From the NCBI RefSeq assembly GCF_020687205.1, contig NZ_JAJEQE010000028.1, positions 1 to 39,382 on the forward strand: 39,382 bases of DNA, written 5' to 3'. The position numbers were made by a program, and so were the translations under genes. Source of the DNA: Hominisplanchenecus faecis (GTDB lineage Bacteria > Bacillota > Clostridia > Lachnospirales > Lachnospiraceae). The notes below the pieces were generated by a model that saw only the letters and a program-made list of their open reading frames with translations, had not been told where the DNA came from and searched no databases. Shown one piece after another: positions 21,907 through 32,697 of this stretch. Numbering within the stretch: the stretch's first letter is position 1; every line of letters starts with the position of its first letter.

Positions 21907-23286
21907 TTATTTTCCGAGCAGTTTCTCACCGATCTTGACAACATCGCCGGCACCCATGGTGATCAGGACATCACCCGGCTTGCAGTTTTCGAGCAGACAG
22001 GTCTCAATCTTGTCGAAGGAGTCGAAATAATCCGCACAGCCGCCAAGAGCGTTCACTTTCTCTGCCAGCATGGATGAGCTGATGCCGAGGGTATCCGTCT
22101 CTCTGGCAGCATAGATATCAGCCAGAACGACATGGTCGGCAAGGGTCAGAGCTTTTGCAAAGTCATCCATCAGAGCTTTTGTCCTTGTATAAGTATGCGG
22201 CTGGAATACGCACCACAGCTTTTTGTGCGGATAGTTGTGTGCAGCGTGGAGTGTAGCTTCGATCTCAGTCGGATGGTGAGCATAGTCATCGATAATCGTT
22301 ACGCCGCCGATCTCGCCTTTTTTCTCGAAACGACGTTTGGTGCCGCCGAATTTCTCAAGACCGATACGGGTATGTTCCATGGAAACGCCCATCTGATCGG
22401 CCAGGGCGATGGAAGCCAGAGCATTGCTGACATTGTGGATACCAGGAACGTGCAGCACAAAATGACCGAGCAGGGTATCTCCTTTATAGCAGTCAAAGGA
22501 CGGATGTGCGAATTCGTCAAACGTAATATTGGAAGCATAATAATCGCTGGAAGCGTCCATACCGTAGGTTACGATCTTGCAGGTCAGTCCTTCTGTCAGC
22601 TGATCCAGGTGTTCAATCTCACTGTTGACGATCAACGTGCCGTCGTCCGGCAGCAGCTGGGCAAATTTGCGGAAAGAATGGCGGATATCATCAAGATCCT
22701 TGAAGAAATCCAGATGATCCGCATCGATATTTAAGATCACGCTGATCTTCGGGAAGAAATGAAGAAAACTGTTCGTGTACTCACAGGCCTCGGTCAGAAA
22801 CGTGTCATGGCCGCCGACACGGATATTGCCGCCGATCGCATCGAGGATACCGCCGACCGAGATGGTCGGGTCCATATCTGCTTCCAGGAAAATGTAGGAA
22901 GCCATGGAGGTGGTTGTCGTTTTGCCGTGCGTTCCGGAAATGGCAACCGGCGTTTTGAAGTTGTGCATCATCTGGCCGAGCAGTTCGGCACGGGAGAGCA
23001 TCGGGATCTGTTTTGCTACCGCAGCGGCATATTCCGGATTGTCCGGGTGGATGGCGGCTGTGTAGACCACCAGATCCGGTGTGTCATCCAGGTTGGAAGC
23101 ACGCTGACCGTAGTAGAGAATGGCTCCTTCGGCTTCCAGCTGCTTTGTGAGCTCGGATTCGTGGGCATCGGAGCCGGATACTTTGAAATGCTGCTTCAAT
23201 AATATAGAAGCAAGCCCGCTCATGCTGATGCCGCCGATGCCGATGAAATGTATATGCATTGGTTTCTTGAAATCTATCTGATACAT
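21907..23286 (-). CDS. murC: UDP-N-acetylmuramate--L-alanine ligase
   Basis: This 459-residue cytoplasmic Mur ligase adds L-alanine to UDP-MurNAc in peptidoglycan precursor synthesis. It shows the Rossmann start HFIGIGGISMSGLA, the ATP-binding loop GTHGKTTTTSM, the central domain with LNIDADHLDFF, and the C-terminal DDYAHHPTEI motif specific to MurC. The length is normal for the family. AAGGAG precedes the ATG. It is transcribed alone, with its own terminator, and divergently from glgC. Confidence 0.96.
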   Translation of the reverse strand: MYQIDFKKPMHIHFIGIGGISMSGLASILLKQHFKVSGSDAHESELTKQLEAEGAILYYGQRASNLDDTPDLVVYTAAIHPDNPEYAAAVAKQIPMLSRAELLGQMMHNFKTPVAISGTHGKTTTTSMASYIFLEADMDPTISVGGILDAIGGNIRVGGHDTFLTEACEYTNSFLHFFPKISVILNIDADHLDFFKDLDDIRHSFRKFAQLLPDDGTLIVNSEIEHLDQLTEGLTCKIVTYGMDASSDYYASNITFDEFAHPSFDCYKGDTLLGHFVLHVPGIHNVSNALASIALADQMGVSMEHTRIGLEKFGGTKRRFEKKGEIGGVTIIDDYAHHPTEIEATLHAAHNYPHKKLWCVFQPHTYTRTKALMDDFAKALTLADHVVLADIYAARETDTLGISSSMLAEKVNALGGCADYFDSFDKIETCLLENCKPGDVLITMGAGDVVKIGEKLLGK

Positions 23287-23321
23287 AGTTGTAGTCTCCT
23301 TTGTTGTTAAAGTCTGATTTT

Positions 23322-23327
23322 AGTATA
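23322..23327 (-). promoter_or_regulatory. Possible -10 box of murC
   Basis: TATACT on the minus strand lies 36 bases before the murC ATG. The upstream -35 region is only T-rich (TTTCTT at 17 bp), so the match is weak. The 23328-23483 stretch is otherwise AT-rich with no gene seen. Confidence 0.35.
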
Positions 23328-23483
23328 AACTTTTTTTTGGAAAAAAGAAAGAGCTTATTGGAAATCCGGCATAACTTTTACCGTATTTTCAGGCAGATAA
23401 TTCAAAAAGTTTTCGCAGAAAAATCGACATAATGCAATTATAATAAAAAACAGGAAAAATTTTTCAAAAAATTGTAAAAAATG

Positions 23484-23512
23484 TTCACTATTTAAGAAAC
23501 CTGTGATATAAT
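23484..23512 (+). promoter_or_regulatory. Promoter of glgC-glgD
   Basis: The -35 is TTCACT (23484-23489) and the -10 is TATAAT (23507-23512), with a 17-bp spacer. Transcription would start near 23519. Confidence 0.7.
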
Positions 23513-23528
23513 AAAAAATACAACATAG

Positions 23529-23569
23529 ATGATGCATTTCAGGCATCATGGGAACGGGAAAATGGTTCC
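23529..23569 (+). promoter_or_regulatory. Two-hairpin leader of glgC
   Basis: ATGATGC (23529-23535) pairs with GCATCAT (23543-23549) around a 7-base loop. Directly after it GGAAC pairs with GTTCC around a 9-base loop. The hairpins begin about 10 nt into the transcript and end about 32 nt before the GTG start. No T run follows. Confidence 0.45.
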
Positions 23570-23600
23570 TGATGTGAAAATAATATTAAGAGGTGATAGC

Positions 23601-24875
23601 GTGATTAAAAAAGAAATGATAGCCATGCTGCTTGCCGGAGGACAGGGAAGCCGTCTCGGTGTCCTGACTTCAAAAGTGGCAAAGCCGGCGGTAGCATTCG
23701 GCGGCAAATATCGTATTATTGATTTTCCGTTGAGTAACTGTATCAATTCCGGTGTGGACACAGTCGGAGTCCTGACACAGTATCAGCCGCTGAGACTGAA
23801 CACTCATATCGGGATCGGTATTCCGTGGGATCTTGACCGCAATGTCGGCGGCGTTACCGTACTTCCGCCTTATGAAAAGAGTTCAAAGACAGAATGGTAC
23901 ACAGGTACAGCAAATGCCATTTACCAGAACTTGAATTATATGGAAACTTACAATCCGGAGTATGTCCTGATCCTGTCAGGTGACCATATTTATAAGATGG
24001 ACTACGAAGTAATGCTTGATTTCCATAAAGCAACCAACGCAGATGTAACGATTGCAGTTATGCCTGTTCCTATGGAAGAAGCAAGCCGTTTTGGTATCGT
24101 TGTCACAGACGAAAACAACGTCATTACAGATTTCCAGGAAAAGCCGGCAGAGCCAAAGAGCAATCTTGCATCCATGGGTATCTATATTTTCTCATGGAAA
24201 GCATTGAGAGAATCTTTGATCGCACTGAAAGACCAGAGCAACTGTGACTTTGGCAAGCACATCATCCCATGGCTCAAAGAGCGTGGAGACCGTATGGCTG
24301 CCTACGAGTTCAACGGTTACTGGAAAGACGTCGGAACACTTGGTTCTTACTGGGAAGCAAATATGGAACTGATCGATATCATTCCGGAGTTCAATCTTTA
24401 CGAAGAGTTCTGGAAGATTTATACATCCAGCGAGATCATTGCACCGCAGTATATTTCAGCAGATGCAAAAGTGGATAAATGTATCGTCGGAGACGGTACC
24501 GAGATTTACGGTGAAGTACATAATTCTGTGATCGGACCTGGCGTTACGATCAAAAAAGGTGCGGTTGTGCGTGATTCTATTATTATGCGAGGCACGACGA
24601 TCGGCGAGAACGTAACGGTAGACCGAAGCATTATTGCAGAAGGTGTTACGGTTGGCAATGACGTAGAGATCGGTATCGGAGAAGAAGCACCGAACAAGTT
24701 CAAACCTGCTGTATATGCCTTCGGACTGGCTGTTATCGGCGAGAAATCCGCCATCCCTGCCGGTGTTAAAATAGGAAAGAATACAGCGATTTCAGGAATT
24801 ACCACAGCAGAAGATTATCCAAATGGTATTTTGGAGAGCGGTGAATCTATTATAAAGGAAGGTGATATGGCATGA
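23601..24875 (+). CDS. glgC: Glucose-1-phosphate adenylyltransferase, catalytic subunit
   Basis: This 424-residue enzyme makes ADP-glucose from glucose 1-phosphate and ATP, the committed step of glycogen synthesis. The nucleotidyltransferase domain shows [41 protein letters not shown] and [10 protein letters not shown]. The C-terminal part is a left-handed beta-helix of hexapeptide repeats. A GTG start at 23601 with AGGTGAT upstream fits the family's MIKKEM beginning; an ATG at 23529 lies in the leader hairpin and is rejected. The gene overlaps glgD by 4 bases (ATGA). Confidence 0.95.
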   Translation: MIKKEMIAMLLAGGQGSRLGVLTSKVAKPAVAFGGKYRIIDFPLSNCINSGVDTVGVLTQYQPLRLNTHIGIGIPWDLDRNVGGVTVLPPYEKSSKTEWYTGTANAIYQNLNYMETYNPEYVLILSGDHIYKMDYEVMLDFHKATNADVTIAVMPVPMEEASRFGIVVTDENNVITDFQEKPAEPKSNLASMGIYIFSWKALRESLIALKDQSNCDFGKHIIPWLKERGDRMAAYEFNGYWKDVGTLGSYWEANMELIDIIPEFNLYEEFWKIYTSSEIIAPQYISADAKVDKCIVGDGTEIYGEVHNSVIGPGVTIKKGAVVRDSIIMRGTTIGENVTVDRSIIAEGVTVGNDVEIGIGEEAPNKFKPAVYAFGLAVIGEKSAIPAGVKIGKNTAISGITTAEDYPNGILESGESIIKEGDMA

Positions 24876-25990
24876 GAGCAGTAGGTATTATTTTAGCAGG
24901 CGGAAATAACCACCGGATGAGAGAGTTATCCCAGAAGCGTGCGATTGCTGCCATGCCGATCGCGGGTGGTTTCCGTGCAATCGACTTTGCACTGAGCAAC
25001 ATGACGAATTCTTCCATCCAGAAAGTTGCAGTGCTGACACAGTACAATGCAAGATCCTTAAACGAGCATCTGAGTTCTTCCAAATGGTGGGATTTCGGAC
25101 GTAAACAGGGCGGTCTGTTTGTATTTACACCGACCACAACAGCAGACAACAGTTTCTGGTACCGCGGTACGGCAGATGCGATCGCACAGAACCTGGATTT
25201 CCTGAAGAAATGCCATGAGCCGTATGTGATCATTGCTTCCGGTGATGGTGTATACAAGCTGGATTACAACAAAGTGCTGGAATATCATATCGAGAAAAAA
25301 GCAGATATCACCGTGGTATGTAAAGACCTTCCAAGAGGAGAAGACGCAACAAGATTCGGTGTTATCAAAATGAATGAAGACAGCCGGATCGAAGAATTCG
25401 AAGAGAAACCGATGGTAAGCAATTCCAACTGCATTTCTACCGGTATCTATGTAATTCGAAGAAGACAGCTGATCGAGCTGATCGAGCGGTGTGCACTGGA
25501 AGACCGCCACGATTTTGTAAAAGACATCCTGATTCGTTACAAAAATCTGAAACGTATCTATGGATATAAGATCAAAGATTACTGGAGCAATATTGCATCC
25601 GTAGACTCTTATTATAAAACAAATATGGATTTCCTGAAACCGGAAGTACGTGATTATTTCTTCCATCAGTATCCGAATATATATTCAAAAGTAGATGACA
25701 ATCCGCCGGCAAAATACAACCCGGGTTGTGAAGTGAAGAACAGTCTTATTTCAAACGGCTGTATTATCAATGGTTATGTGGAGAATTCTGTTCTGTTTAA
25801 GAAAGTTTTCGTCGGAGAAAACTGTGTGATCAAGAATTCGATTATTTTGAACGATGTCTATCTTGGAGACAACACACACATCGAGAACTGTATCGTAGAG
25901 AGCCGTGATACGATCCGTGCCAATTCTTACCATGTCGGCGAGGACGGCGTCAAGATCGTGATCGAGAAAAACGAGAGATATGTGCTGTAA
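24872..25990 (+). CDS. glgD: GlgD, regulatory/paralogous subunit of ADP-glucose pyrophosphorylase
   Basis: This 372-residue paralogue of GlgC forms a heteromer with it in Firmicutes and raises its activity. The nucleotidyltransferase fold is kept ([34 protein letters not shown], split here by several changed positions), but the GGxGxRL signature is altered to GGNNHRM. This fits a subunit with little catalysis of its own. The C-terminal hexapeptide part ([17 protein letters not shown]) is shorter than in GlgC. Translation is coupled to glgC by the ATGA overlap. Confidence 0.93.
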   Translation: MRAVGIILAGGNNHRMRELSQKRAIAAMPIAGGFRAIDFALSNMTNSSIQKVAVLTQYNARSLNEHLSSSKWWDFGRKQGGLFVFTPTTTADNSFWYRGTADAIAQNLDFLKKCHEPYVIIASGDGVYKLDYNKVLEYHIEKKADITVVCKDLPRGEDATRFGVIKMNEDSRIEEFEEKPMVSNSNCISTGIYVIRRRQLIELIERCALEDRHDFVKDILIRYKNLKRIYGYKIKDYWSNIASVDSYYKTNMDFLKPEVRDYFFHQYPNIYSKVDDNPPAKYNPGCEVKNSLISNGCIINGYVENSVLFKKVFVGENCVIKNSIILNDVYLGDNTHIENCIVESRDTIRANSYHVGEDGVKIVIEKNERYVL

Positions 25991-26026
25991 GGTATTTTTT
26001 AATTTAGCAAAAACAGGTGTGGGGAT

Positions 26027-26054
26027 CGGATATCCGGTTTAAACACGATATAAT
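26027..26054 (+). promoter_or_regulatory. Promoter with a palindrome at the -35, upstream of the second two-component system
   Basis: The -10 TATAAT is at 26049-26054. The -35 region is poor and is replaced by a perfect 10-bp palindrome, CGGATATCCG (26027-26036). A weak -35 covered by a dyad is typical of activator-dependent promoters. The regulator is not known. Confidence 0.5.
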
Positions 26055-26066
26055 AAAATGGGGACG

Positions 26067-26113
26067 AAAAGTGCTTTTATCCGATAGCTGATACCGGATG
26101 GAAGCACTTTTTT
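26067..26113 (+). terminator. Terminator or attenuator hairpin
   Basis: AAAAGTGCTT (26067-26076) pairs with AAGCACTTTT (26102-26111). Inside it ATCCG (26079-26083) pairs with CGGAT (26095-26099). A T run ends the structure. It lies 6 bases after the start site predicted from the -10 at 26049, so it could end glgCD transcripts, attenuate the next operon, or define a very short RNA. Confidence 0.75.
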
Positions 26114-26223
26114 CACAATTATATCACAATTCTTGCGTAAACTCGAAAATAATAAAAGATGCAAAAATGACGAAAACAGGGGGAACAGGAAAAAATCTGA
26201 AATCAGGAAAGGGGAGCATATCC

Positions 26224-26919
26224 GTGAACAAAAATGTCATATTATTGATCGAAGATGAAGAAAAATTATCCAGGACACTTGCAGAATATCTGGAGTTGAA
26301 CGGATACCGTGTGCTGCGTGCACTGAACGGACTGGAAGGGCTGTCGATGTTTTATGACCATATGCATGAAGTGGATCTGATCCTGCTGGATATCATGCTG
26401 CCGGGTATGGATGGCAGTGAGATCCTCAAGGAGATTCGCAAAAAATCCAATACACCGGTGATCATGGTGACAGCAAGGGACTCGATCCACGATCAGCTTC
26501 TGAACTTTGCAAACGGGGCGGATGATTATATCACGAAACCTTATGCACTGGCGATCGTCAAGGTTCATATTGAGGCAATCCTGAAACGTGCCGGAAAACA
26601 GAAAGAGAGGGTGGAAGTCGGACACATCGCGGTGGAGCCGGATACCTGGAGAGTGTATGTGGATGAAAAGGCGATCGAGACAACACCGAAAGAGTATGAA
26701 CTTTTAAGTTATCTGATCAAGAATAAAAATGTCGTTATGACAAGGGACAGCATCCTGGAATCGGTATGGGGATATGATTACAGCGGAGATACGCGTACGG
26801 TGGATACTCTGGTAAAACAGCTTCGCAGGAAGATTGCACCTTATGGAAGTTATATACGTTCGGTGTATGGTGTCGGTTATATATTTGAAGGAGAGAAAAA
26901 TGAAACAGCAGAAGCTTAG
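26224..26919 (+). CDS. OmpR/PhoB-family response regulator (second system)
   Basis: This is a 231-residue regulator. The receiver domain has acidic residues E10-D11, the phosphoacceptor D56 in LILLDIMLPGMDG, and K in YITKPY. The winged-helix output domain ends with SGDTRTVDTLVKQLRRKI and VYGVGYIFE. A GTG at 26224 is preferred, since GGGGAG lies 8 bases upstream and the protein then begins at the usual receiver boundary. Upstream ATGs at 26167 and 26098 would add unrelated residues, and the latter lies in the terminator hairpin. It overlaps its kinase by 20 bases. Confidence 0.9.
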   Translation: MNKNVILLIEDEEKLSRTLAEYLELNGYRVLRALNGLEGLSMFYDHMHEVDLILLDIMLPGMDGSEILKEIRKKSNTPVIMVTARDSIHDQLLNFANGADDYITKPYALAIVKVHIEAILKRAGKQKERVEVGHIAVEPDTWRVYVDEKAIETTPKEYELLSYLIKNKNVVMTRDSILESVWGYDYSGDTRTVDTLVKQLRRKIAPYGSYIRSVYGVGYIFEGEKNETAEA

Positions 26920-28318
26920 GGCAAGTATGCTATTGATGGAGCTGATGTTTCTTCTGATCGTGGTCGGAGGAAGTGTGCTTCTTTATAATATGTTTGCACC
27001 GGCTTATTACCGGCAGCAGAAGAGCCGGGTGATCGAAAAAGCATACGAAGAAGTAAAACGCATGGATCTGTCAGCGATCGGCGATGAAGAGATGGAAACA
27101 TTGAAAAGCTATGAAGGGCAGAATCTGACATTTACCATAGCAAATAAAGAGATGGATCCGGTTTATACAACCGGATCTTCACAGGATAATTTATATCAGG
27201 ATGAAAGACAGGTGCATCGCAATATTGTTGTATACCGCAAATTTTTTGAAAAAGATCCAAAAGTACAGTTCTGGAATGCAAGAGGAAAAGAAACGTTATG
27301 GTTATTTGGAAGGCTGAAACAGGGCGATGAGCGTTATTTTGTGTGTGTGAAAGAAAATGTACAGAAAGTCTACAGTGCCCTGTTCTATACCGAAAAATTT
27401 TTGCTGTTCGTGGTTGTTTTTTCCCTTCTGAGCGGTTGTGCATTTATGTACTGGCAGTCGCGAAGGATTGCAAAGCCAATCGAAGAACTTTCTGGTGTTT
27501 CGCAGAAACTGACTGAGCGTGATTTTTCCGTGCGGGCAAAAAATTACGGAACGTATCAGGAGATCAGTGTTCTGGCACATAATTTCAATATGATGGCAGA
27601 TGAGATGCAGGATTATATCCAGAAACTGGAAAGCAGCAAGGATGCACTGGAGCGTTTCAATAAAATGCGGAACGATTTCACGGCAAATATCACACATGAG
27701 CTGAAGACACCGCTGGCGGTCATTTCCGGACAGATCGAGCTTTTGCAGGCGATGGGAGATAAGGTGGATCAGGATTATTATTTCTCGTCGATCCGTGAAG
27801 AAGTGCAGAAGATGAGTGATATGGTTGGAAATCTGCTGAATATTTCTTCTATGGAGCATGAACTGGAAAATGTGGAGAGGCAACGTCTGAATTTATCAGA
27901 AACAGTAGAATATATGATGCTGAAATACGATGCACTGTTTCACAAAAAAAATCTGAAGATCGCAAGCGAGATCGAAAAGGACTGCAGGATCCTCGGAAAC
28001 CGTGAATACATTGAGCAGGCAGCGGGAAACTATATCATGAATGCTTTTGCACATTGCGGCGAGGGAAGGCACATGAAAATTTCTCTGGCAAAGAAAGACG
28101 GAAAAGCGGTTTTTGGTGTTTACAACGACAGTGAACCGCTCACAGACGAAGAGAAAAGAAAAATCTGGGAAAAATATTACCAGGGAGAAGAACAGACAGG
28201 GCACAGCGGACTCGGACTTCATATTGTAAAGACCGTGATCACGATGCACGGAGGGACTTACGGCGTGGATAACAGAGAAAACGGAGTATGTTTCTGGTTT
28301 TCACTGCCACTTGTGTAA
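26900..28318 (+). CDS. Sensor histidine kinase (second system)
   Basis: This is a 472-residue membrane kinase. TM1 lies at about 9-31, an outward sensor region of about 125 residues follows, then TM2 (FLLFVVVFSLLSGCAFMYW) and HAMP. The phosphoacceptor histidine is in ANITHELKTPLAVISGQ. The ATPase domain has NYIMNAFAH, a reduced G1 box (VYNDS) and GHSGLGLHIVK. The VYNDS form is known in VanS-like kinases and need not mean loss of activity. The start has GAAGGAG upstream inside the regulator gene. The stimulus is unknown. Confidence 0.9.
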   Translation: MKQQKLRASMLLMELMFLLIVVGGSVLLYNMFAPAYYRQQKSRVIEKAYEEVKRMDLSAIGDEEMETLKSYEGQNLTFTIANKEMDPVYTTGSSQDNLYQDERQVHRNIVVYRKFFEKDPKVQFWNARGKETLWLFGRLKQGDERYFVCVKENVQKVYSALFYTEKFLLFVVVFSLLSGCAFMYWQSRRIAKPIEELSGVSQKLTERDFSVRAKNYGTYQEISVLAHNFNMMADEMQDYIQKLESSKDALERFNKMRNDFTANITHELKTPLAVISGQIELLQAMGDKVDQDYYFSSIREEVQKMSDMVGNLLNISSMEHELENVERQRLNLSETVEYMMLKYDALFHKKNLKIASEIEKDCRILGNREYIEQAAGNYIMNAFAHCGEGRHMKISLAKKDGKAVFGVYNDSEPLTDEEKRKIWEKYYQGEEQTGHSGLGLHIVKTVITMHGGTYGVDNRENGVCFWFSLPLV

Positions 28319-28326
28319 AAAATGTG

Positions 28327-28371
28327 AAATCCGGAGACAGACTTGAAAAAAGAGCGGATTTAGAGTATGAT
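28327..28371 (+). promoter_or_regulatory. Promoter of pth-mfd with a flanking dyad
   Basis: The -35 is TTGAAA (28343-28348) and the -10 is TATGAT (28366-28371), with a 17-bp spacer. An inverted repeat, AAATCCG (28327-28333) and CGGATTT (28355-28361), has arm centres 28 bp apart and brackets the -35. It could be an operator or part of a kinase-gene terminator without a T run. The leader further holds AAAAGCC/GGCTTTT and GTGGG/CCCAC hairpins. Confidence 0.55.
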
Positions 28372-28474
28372 GTGCTGGTAAAAAGAAAAAACAAAACAGG
28401 TAAAAAGCCCGGCTTTTGAAAGTGGGATACCCCCACAGGAAAAGGCGGGCAAAATTGTCGTTGGAGGTAAGGAT

Positions 28475-29050
28475 ATGTATATAATCGCAGGACTTGGAAA
28501 TCCTGGCAAACAGTATGCACAGACCAGACATAATGTCGGGTTTGACACGATAGATATATTAGCAGACAAGTATAATATCAGCGTGGATACAAAAAAACAC
28601 AAAGCACTCTGCGGAAAAGGCATGATCGAAGGTCAGAAAGTGGTGCTTGCCAAACCGCAGACTTTTATGAACTTGAGCGGCGAGAGTGTGCGGGAACTGG
28701 TTGATTTCTATAAGATCGATCCGGAAGAAGAACTGATCGTCATTTACGATGACATCAGCCTGGAGCCGGGACAGCTCCGCATCCGTCCAAAAGGAAGTGC
28801 CGGCGGCCACAATGGCATCAAAAACATCATCGCACATCTTGGCACCCAGGTTTTTAAACGGGTGAAGGTCGGAGTCGGTGAAAAACCAAAAGGATATGAT
28901 CTGGCAGACTATGTGCTGAGTCGTTTTCCAAAGGATGAGAGAGTGCTGATGGAGGAAGCTTTTGAGCGGGCCGGAGAAGCAGCCGTCTGCATGATGAATG
29001 ACACCATGGAACATGCGATGAACCAGTTTAACAAGAAGACAGAGAAATAG
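28475..29050 (+). CDS. pth: Peptidyl-tRNA hydrolase
   Basis: This 191-residue enzyme releases peptides from peptidyl-tRNA that drops off ribosomes, recycling tRNA. It begins MYIIAGLGNPGKQY, with N9 and catalytic H19 in TRHNVGFD. It also carries KPQTFMNLSGES, VIYDDISLEPG and GSAGGHNGIKNI. The length is normal. GGAGGT precedes the ATG. It leads the common clostridial order pth, mfd, PrsA-like gene, and the gap to mfd is about 30 bases. Confidence 0.97.
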   Translation: MYIIAGLGNPGKQYAQTRHNVGFDTIDILADKYNISVDTKKHKALCGKGMIEGQKVVLAKPQTFMNLSGESVRELVDFYKIDPEEELIVIYDDISLEPGQLRIRPKGSAGGHNGIKNIIAHLGTQVFKRVKVGVGEKPKGYDLADYVLSRFPKDERVLMEEAFERAGEAAVCMMNDTMEHAMNQFNKKTEK

Positions 29051-29080
29051 ACAGGGGTTTGAATGGGAGGTAGCAGACGG

Positions 29081-32000
29081 ATGAGAGCTTTTACAGAACC
29101 GCTTCAGGAGCTTGAAGAATTTCAGAAAATACAGCAGGCACTGAAAAAGCAGTCAATCCAGGTGACAGGATGTATCGATGCCCAGAAAGCACATTTTATT
29201 TATGCGGCAGGAGAAGCGGTAAAAAAGAAACTGATCGTCACATACAGTGAGCTGCGTGCAAAAGAACTGTGTGAAAATTATCGCCTGTTTGACAAAAATG
29301 TGCTGTTTTACCCGGCAAAAGATCTGATCTTTTACAGTGCCGATGTGCAGAGCAATCTTCTGGTACAGCAGCGGATCCGTGTACTGCAGAAACTGATGGA
29401 AGAAGAGGAAGTGACCATCGTCACGACCATGGGCGGTATCATGGATCATCTTCTGCCGCCGGAAGTTTTTCAAAAGCAGGTCGAGACGGTAGAGAGCGAT
29501 TCGGAATTTGACATGGAGCTCTGGAAAAAGAAACTGACAGCCATGGGCTACGAGCGGGTGGGACAGGTCGAAGGAAGCGGGCAGTTTGCCGTGCGAGGTG
29601 GTATTCTCGACATTTTTCCGCTGACCGAAGAAAATCCGGTCCGCATCGAACTGTGGGGCGATGAGATTGACTCCATCCGCAGTTTTGATGTGGAAAGCCA
29701 GCGTTCCATTGAAAATCTGGACAGCATCCGCATTTATCCGGCGTGTGAATTTACAGCCGATGACGGGCGGATCAAAAAAGGGCTTGCGGTGCTGGAAAAA
29801 GAGGCGAAAAGGCTTGCAGATCAGTTCTTTCAGGAACGGAAAACAGAAGAATCGGCACGCCTGAAAGCTTTTGCAGAAGAAGTAAAACAGAGTCTGACGC
29901 AGTGGAAGCAGATGTCTGTGCTCGATGGTCTGGCTCCTTATTTTTATGACCGGATGGTTTCGTTTGCGGAATATTTTCCGAAAGAGGCACTGGTGGTGTT
30001 AGATGAGCCGAACCGCCTCTGGGAGGAAGCACAGGCGATCGAAAAGGAGTTCCGGGAGAGCATGACAAACCGACTGGAAAAAGGGTATGTGCTGCCGGGA
30101 CAGATGAACCTGCTCTGTGAGAGCCAGACGGCATCCGAAAAATTGCAGAAACATCGCTGCATGGGGCTGTGTATGCTGGAGGCGGCAGGACCACAGTGGC
30201 ATTTTGCGGAGCATTTCAGCATCGATGTACGCAGTGTCAACACCTACAACAACAGCTTTGAACTTCTGGTGAAGGATCTGCAGCAGTGGAAGAAAAAGGG
30301 AGAACGCGTGATCCTGCTGTGTGCATCCAGAACCAGGGCGAAACGTCTGGCAGAGGACCTTCGTGATCATGAACTGCGGGCATTTTATTCGGAAGATGCC
30401 GACCGCATCGTACAGCGAGGCGAGATCATGCTGCTTTACGGAAGTGCCCACCGCGGGTATGAGTATCCGCTGATCAAGTTTCTGGTGATCTCGGAGAGCG
30501 ATATTTTCGGCAAAGAAAAGAAAAAACGCAAAAAGATCAGACATTACGAAGGTAAGACGATCCACAGTTTTTCAGAGCTTTCTGTCGGTGATTACGTGGT
30601 GCATGAAAACCACGGACTCGGCATTTACCGCGGGATTGAAAAAATAGAAGTCGATAAAGTCACAAAAGATTACATGAAGGTGGAGTATGCCGGCGGAAGC
30701 AACCTTTATGTGCCGGCAACGCAGCTCGATGTCATCCAGAAATATGCAGATTCGCAGGCAAAACGCCCGAAACTGAACAAACTGGGGACGCAGGAGTGGG
30801 GACGTACCAAGACAAGAGTACGCAGTGCAGTTAAAAATATTGCAAAAGATCTGGTGCAGCTTTATGCGGCGAGACAGCGGGAAGAGGGATTCTGCTATGG
30901 AGAGGACACGATCTGGCAGAAAGAGTTCGAAGAGACGTTTCCGTTTGATGAGACGGACGATCAGCTGGAGGCGATCGAAGCGGTGAAACACGATATGGAG
31001 AGCAATAAGATCATGGATCGCCTGATCTGCGGCGATGTCGGATATGGCAAGACGGAAGTGGCGATCCGTGCGGCGTTCAAGGCGGCACAGGAGAGCAAAC
31101 AGGTGGTATTTCTGGTGCCGACGACCATCCTTGCCCAGCAGCATTATAATAATTTCGTCCAGAGGATGAAAGATTATCCGGTGCGTGTGGATCTGCTCTG
31201 CCGTTTCCGCACGGCAGCAGAACAGAAAAAAACGCTGGAAGACCTCAAAAAAGGACTGGTTGACATTGTGATCGGCACGCATCGGGTGCTCTCAAAAGAT
31301 GTGCAGTTCAAAGATCTCGGTCTTCTGATCATCGACGAGGAGCAGCGTTTCGGTGTCACGCACAAAGAAAAGATCAAAAAGCTGCGGGAAAACATCGATG
31401 TGCTGACCCTGACGGCAACGCCGATCCCACGGACGCTGCATATGAGCCTGGTTGGGATCCGCGATATGAGCGTTCTGGAGGAAGCACCGATGGAGCGTGT
31501 GCCGATCCAGACATATGTCATGGAATACAACGAAGAGATGGTGCGAGAAGCGATCAGCCGGGAACTGGCACGGGGCGGACAGGTCTACTATGTCTATAAT
31601 CGTGTCAACACGATCGTAGAGACGGCAAATAAGATCGCATCGCTTGTGCCGGAGGCCAGAGTGGCATTTGCACATGGGCAGATGAAAGAGCGTGAACTGG
31701 AAAAGATCATGTATGACTTTATCAATGGTGAGATTGATGTGCTGGTATCCACGACGATCATAGAGACCGGACTGGATATTTCCAATGTCAACACGATGAT
31801 CATCCATGACGCGGACAATCTTGGCCTGTCGCAGCTTTATCAGCTCCGCGGGCGTGTCGGACGTTCGAACCGGACGGCGTATGCCTTTCTGATGTACCGC
31901 AGAAACAAAATGCTGCGGGAAGTGGCGGAAAAACGTCTCCATGCGATCCGGGAATTTACCGATCTTGGCAGTGGCTTCAAGATCGCCATGCGTGATCTTG

Positions 32001-32605
32001 AGATCCGTGGTGCCGGCAATCTCCTCGGGGCAGAGCAGCACGGCCATATGGAGGCAGTCGGCTACGATCTTTACTGCAAAATGCTCAATGAGTCCGTAAA
32101 AGAACTCAAAGGTGAGACGCAGCCGGAAGAAGAATTTGATACCGTCATCGATCTGGATATTGATGCTTTTATCCCGGAACGTTATATTAAGAATGAATTC
32201 CAGAAACTGGATGTCTATAAACGCATCGCCACGATCGAGAGCGAAGAAGAATACGATGATATGCTCGAAGAACTGATGGATCGTTTCGGAGAGCCGCCAA
32301 AAGCGGTGCAGAACCTGCTTGCTGTGGCAAATTTAAAAGCGATGGCACACCGGGCATGGCTGACCGAGATCGCACAGAAAGGCGACCAGATCCGCTTTAC
32401 CATGTTTGAGCGGGCAAAGGCAGATCCGACAGGGATCGAGCTTCTGGTAAAAGAGAGCAAAGGGAAAATGAAATTTGTCATAGATACCAATCCTTACTTT
32501 ATTTACGTGAAGCCGCGTAAAAACGGAAAAGATAATGAGGATGTGCTGACACTGGTACGCAGCCTGACGGAAAAGATGATAAAAAATCTGGCATGTGATG
32601 TATGA
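29081..32605 (+). CDS. mfd: Transcription-repair coupling factor
   Basis: This 1174-residue ATP-driven translocase removes RNA polymerase stalled at DNA lesions and recruits UvrA. The N-terminal UvrB-homology region ([16 protein letters not shown]-like, [18 protein letters not shown]) is followed by the polymerase-binding domain ([19 protein letters not shown]). The RecG-like motor has Walker [12 protein letters not shown] (K657) and D752-E753-E754-Q755. RGRVGRS and the C-terminal TRCF domain follow. The start at 29081 has GGGAGG 10 bases upstream; ATG 29063 is an in-frame alternative adding six residues. It is probably co-transcribed with pth. Confidence 0.97.
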   Translation: MRAFTEPLQELEEFQKIQQALKKQSIQVTGCIDAQKAHFIYAAGEAVKKKLIVTYSELRAKELCENYRLFDKNVLFYPAKDLIFYSADVQSNLLVQQRIRVLQKLMEEEEVTIVTTMGGIMDHLLPPEVFQKQVETVESDSEFDMELWKKKLTAMGYERVGQVEGSGQFAVRGGILDIFPLTEENPVRIELWGDEIDSIRSFDVESQRSIENLDSIRIYPACEFTADDGRIKKGLAVLEKEAKRLADQFFQERKTEESARLKAFAEEVKQSLTQWKQMSVLDGLAPYFYDRMVSFAEYFPKEALVVLDEPNRLWEEAQAIEKEFRESMTNRLEKGYVLPGQMNLLCESQTASEKLQKHRCMGLCMLEAAGPQWHFAEHFSIDVRSVNTYNNSFELLVKDLQQWKKKGERVILLCASRTRAKRLAEDLRDHELRAFYSEDADRIVQRGEIMLLYGSAHRGYEYPLIKFLVISESDIFGKEKKKRKKIRHYEGKTIHSFSELSVGDYVVHENHGLGIYRGIEKIEVDKVTKDYMKVEYAGGSNLYVPATQLDVIQKYADSQAKRPKLNKLGTQEWGRTKTRVRSAVKNIAKDLVQLYAARQREEGFCYGEDTIWQKEFEETFPFDETDDQLEAIEAVKHDMESNKIMDRLICGDVGYGKTEVAIRAAFKAAQESKQVVFLVPTTILAQQHYNNFVQRMKDYPVRVDLLCRFRTAAEQKKTLEDLKKGLVDIVIGTHRVLSKDVQFKDLGLLIIDEEQRFGVTHKEKIKKLRENIDVLTLTATPIPRTLHMSLVGIRDMSVLEEAPMERVPIQTYVMEYNEEMVREAISRELARGGQVYYVYNRVNTIVETANKIASLVPEARVAFAHGQMKERELEKIMYDFINGEIDVLVSTTIIETGLDISNVNTMIIHDADNLGLSQLYQLRGRVGRSNRTAYAFLMYRRNKMLREVAEKRLHAIREFTDLGSGFKIAMRDLEIRGAGNLLGAEQHGHMEAVGYDLYCKMLNESVKELKGETQPEEEFDTVIDLDIDAFIPERYIKNEFQKLDVYKRIATIESEEEYDDMLEELMDRFGEPPKAVQNLLAVANLKAMAHRAWLTEIAQKGDQIRFTMFERAKADPTGIELLVKESKGKMKFVIDTNPYFIYVKPRKNGKDNEDVLTLVRSLTEKMIKNLACDV

Positions 32606-32657
32606 TAAGCTCCTTGAAACAAGAATGTCAGGAATGTTTTAGAATATCGGATGGCAA

Positions 32658-32686
32658 TTGACGTACCGGGTGAAAAAGGATATAAT
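32658..32686 (+). promoter_or_regulatory. Strong promoter of the PrsA-like gene
   Basis: The -35 is TTGACG (32658-32663) and the -10 is TATAAT (32681-32686), with a 17-bp spacer. This is one of the best consensus matches in the window. Confidence 0.85.
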
Positions 32687-32697
32687 AGCAGACAGTA

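Noticed and set aside
28409-28423. AAAAGCC-c-GGCTTTT as a terminator of the second kinase gene
   Set aside because: The loop is too tight and only four T follow. It lies downstream of the pth promoter, so it would stop pth transcription.
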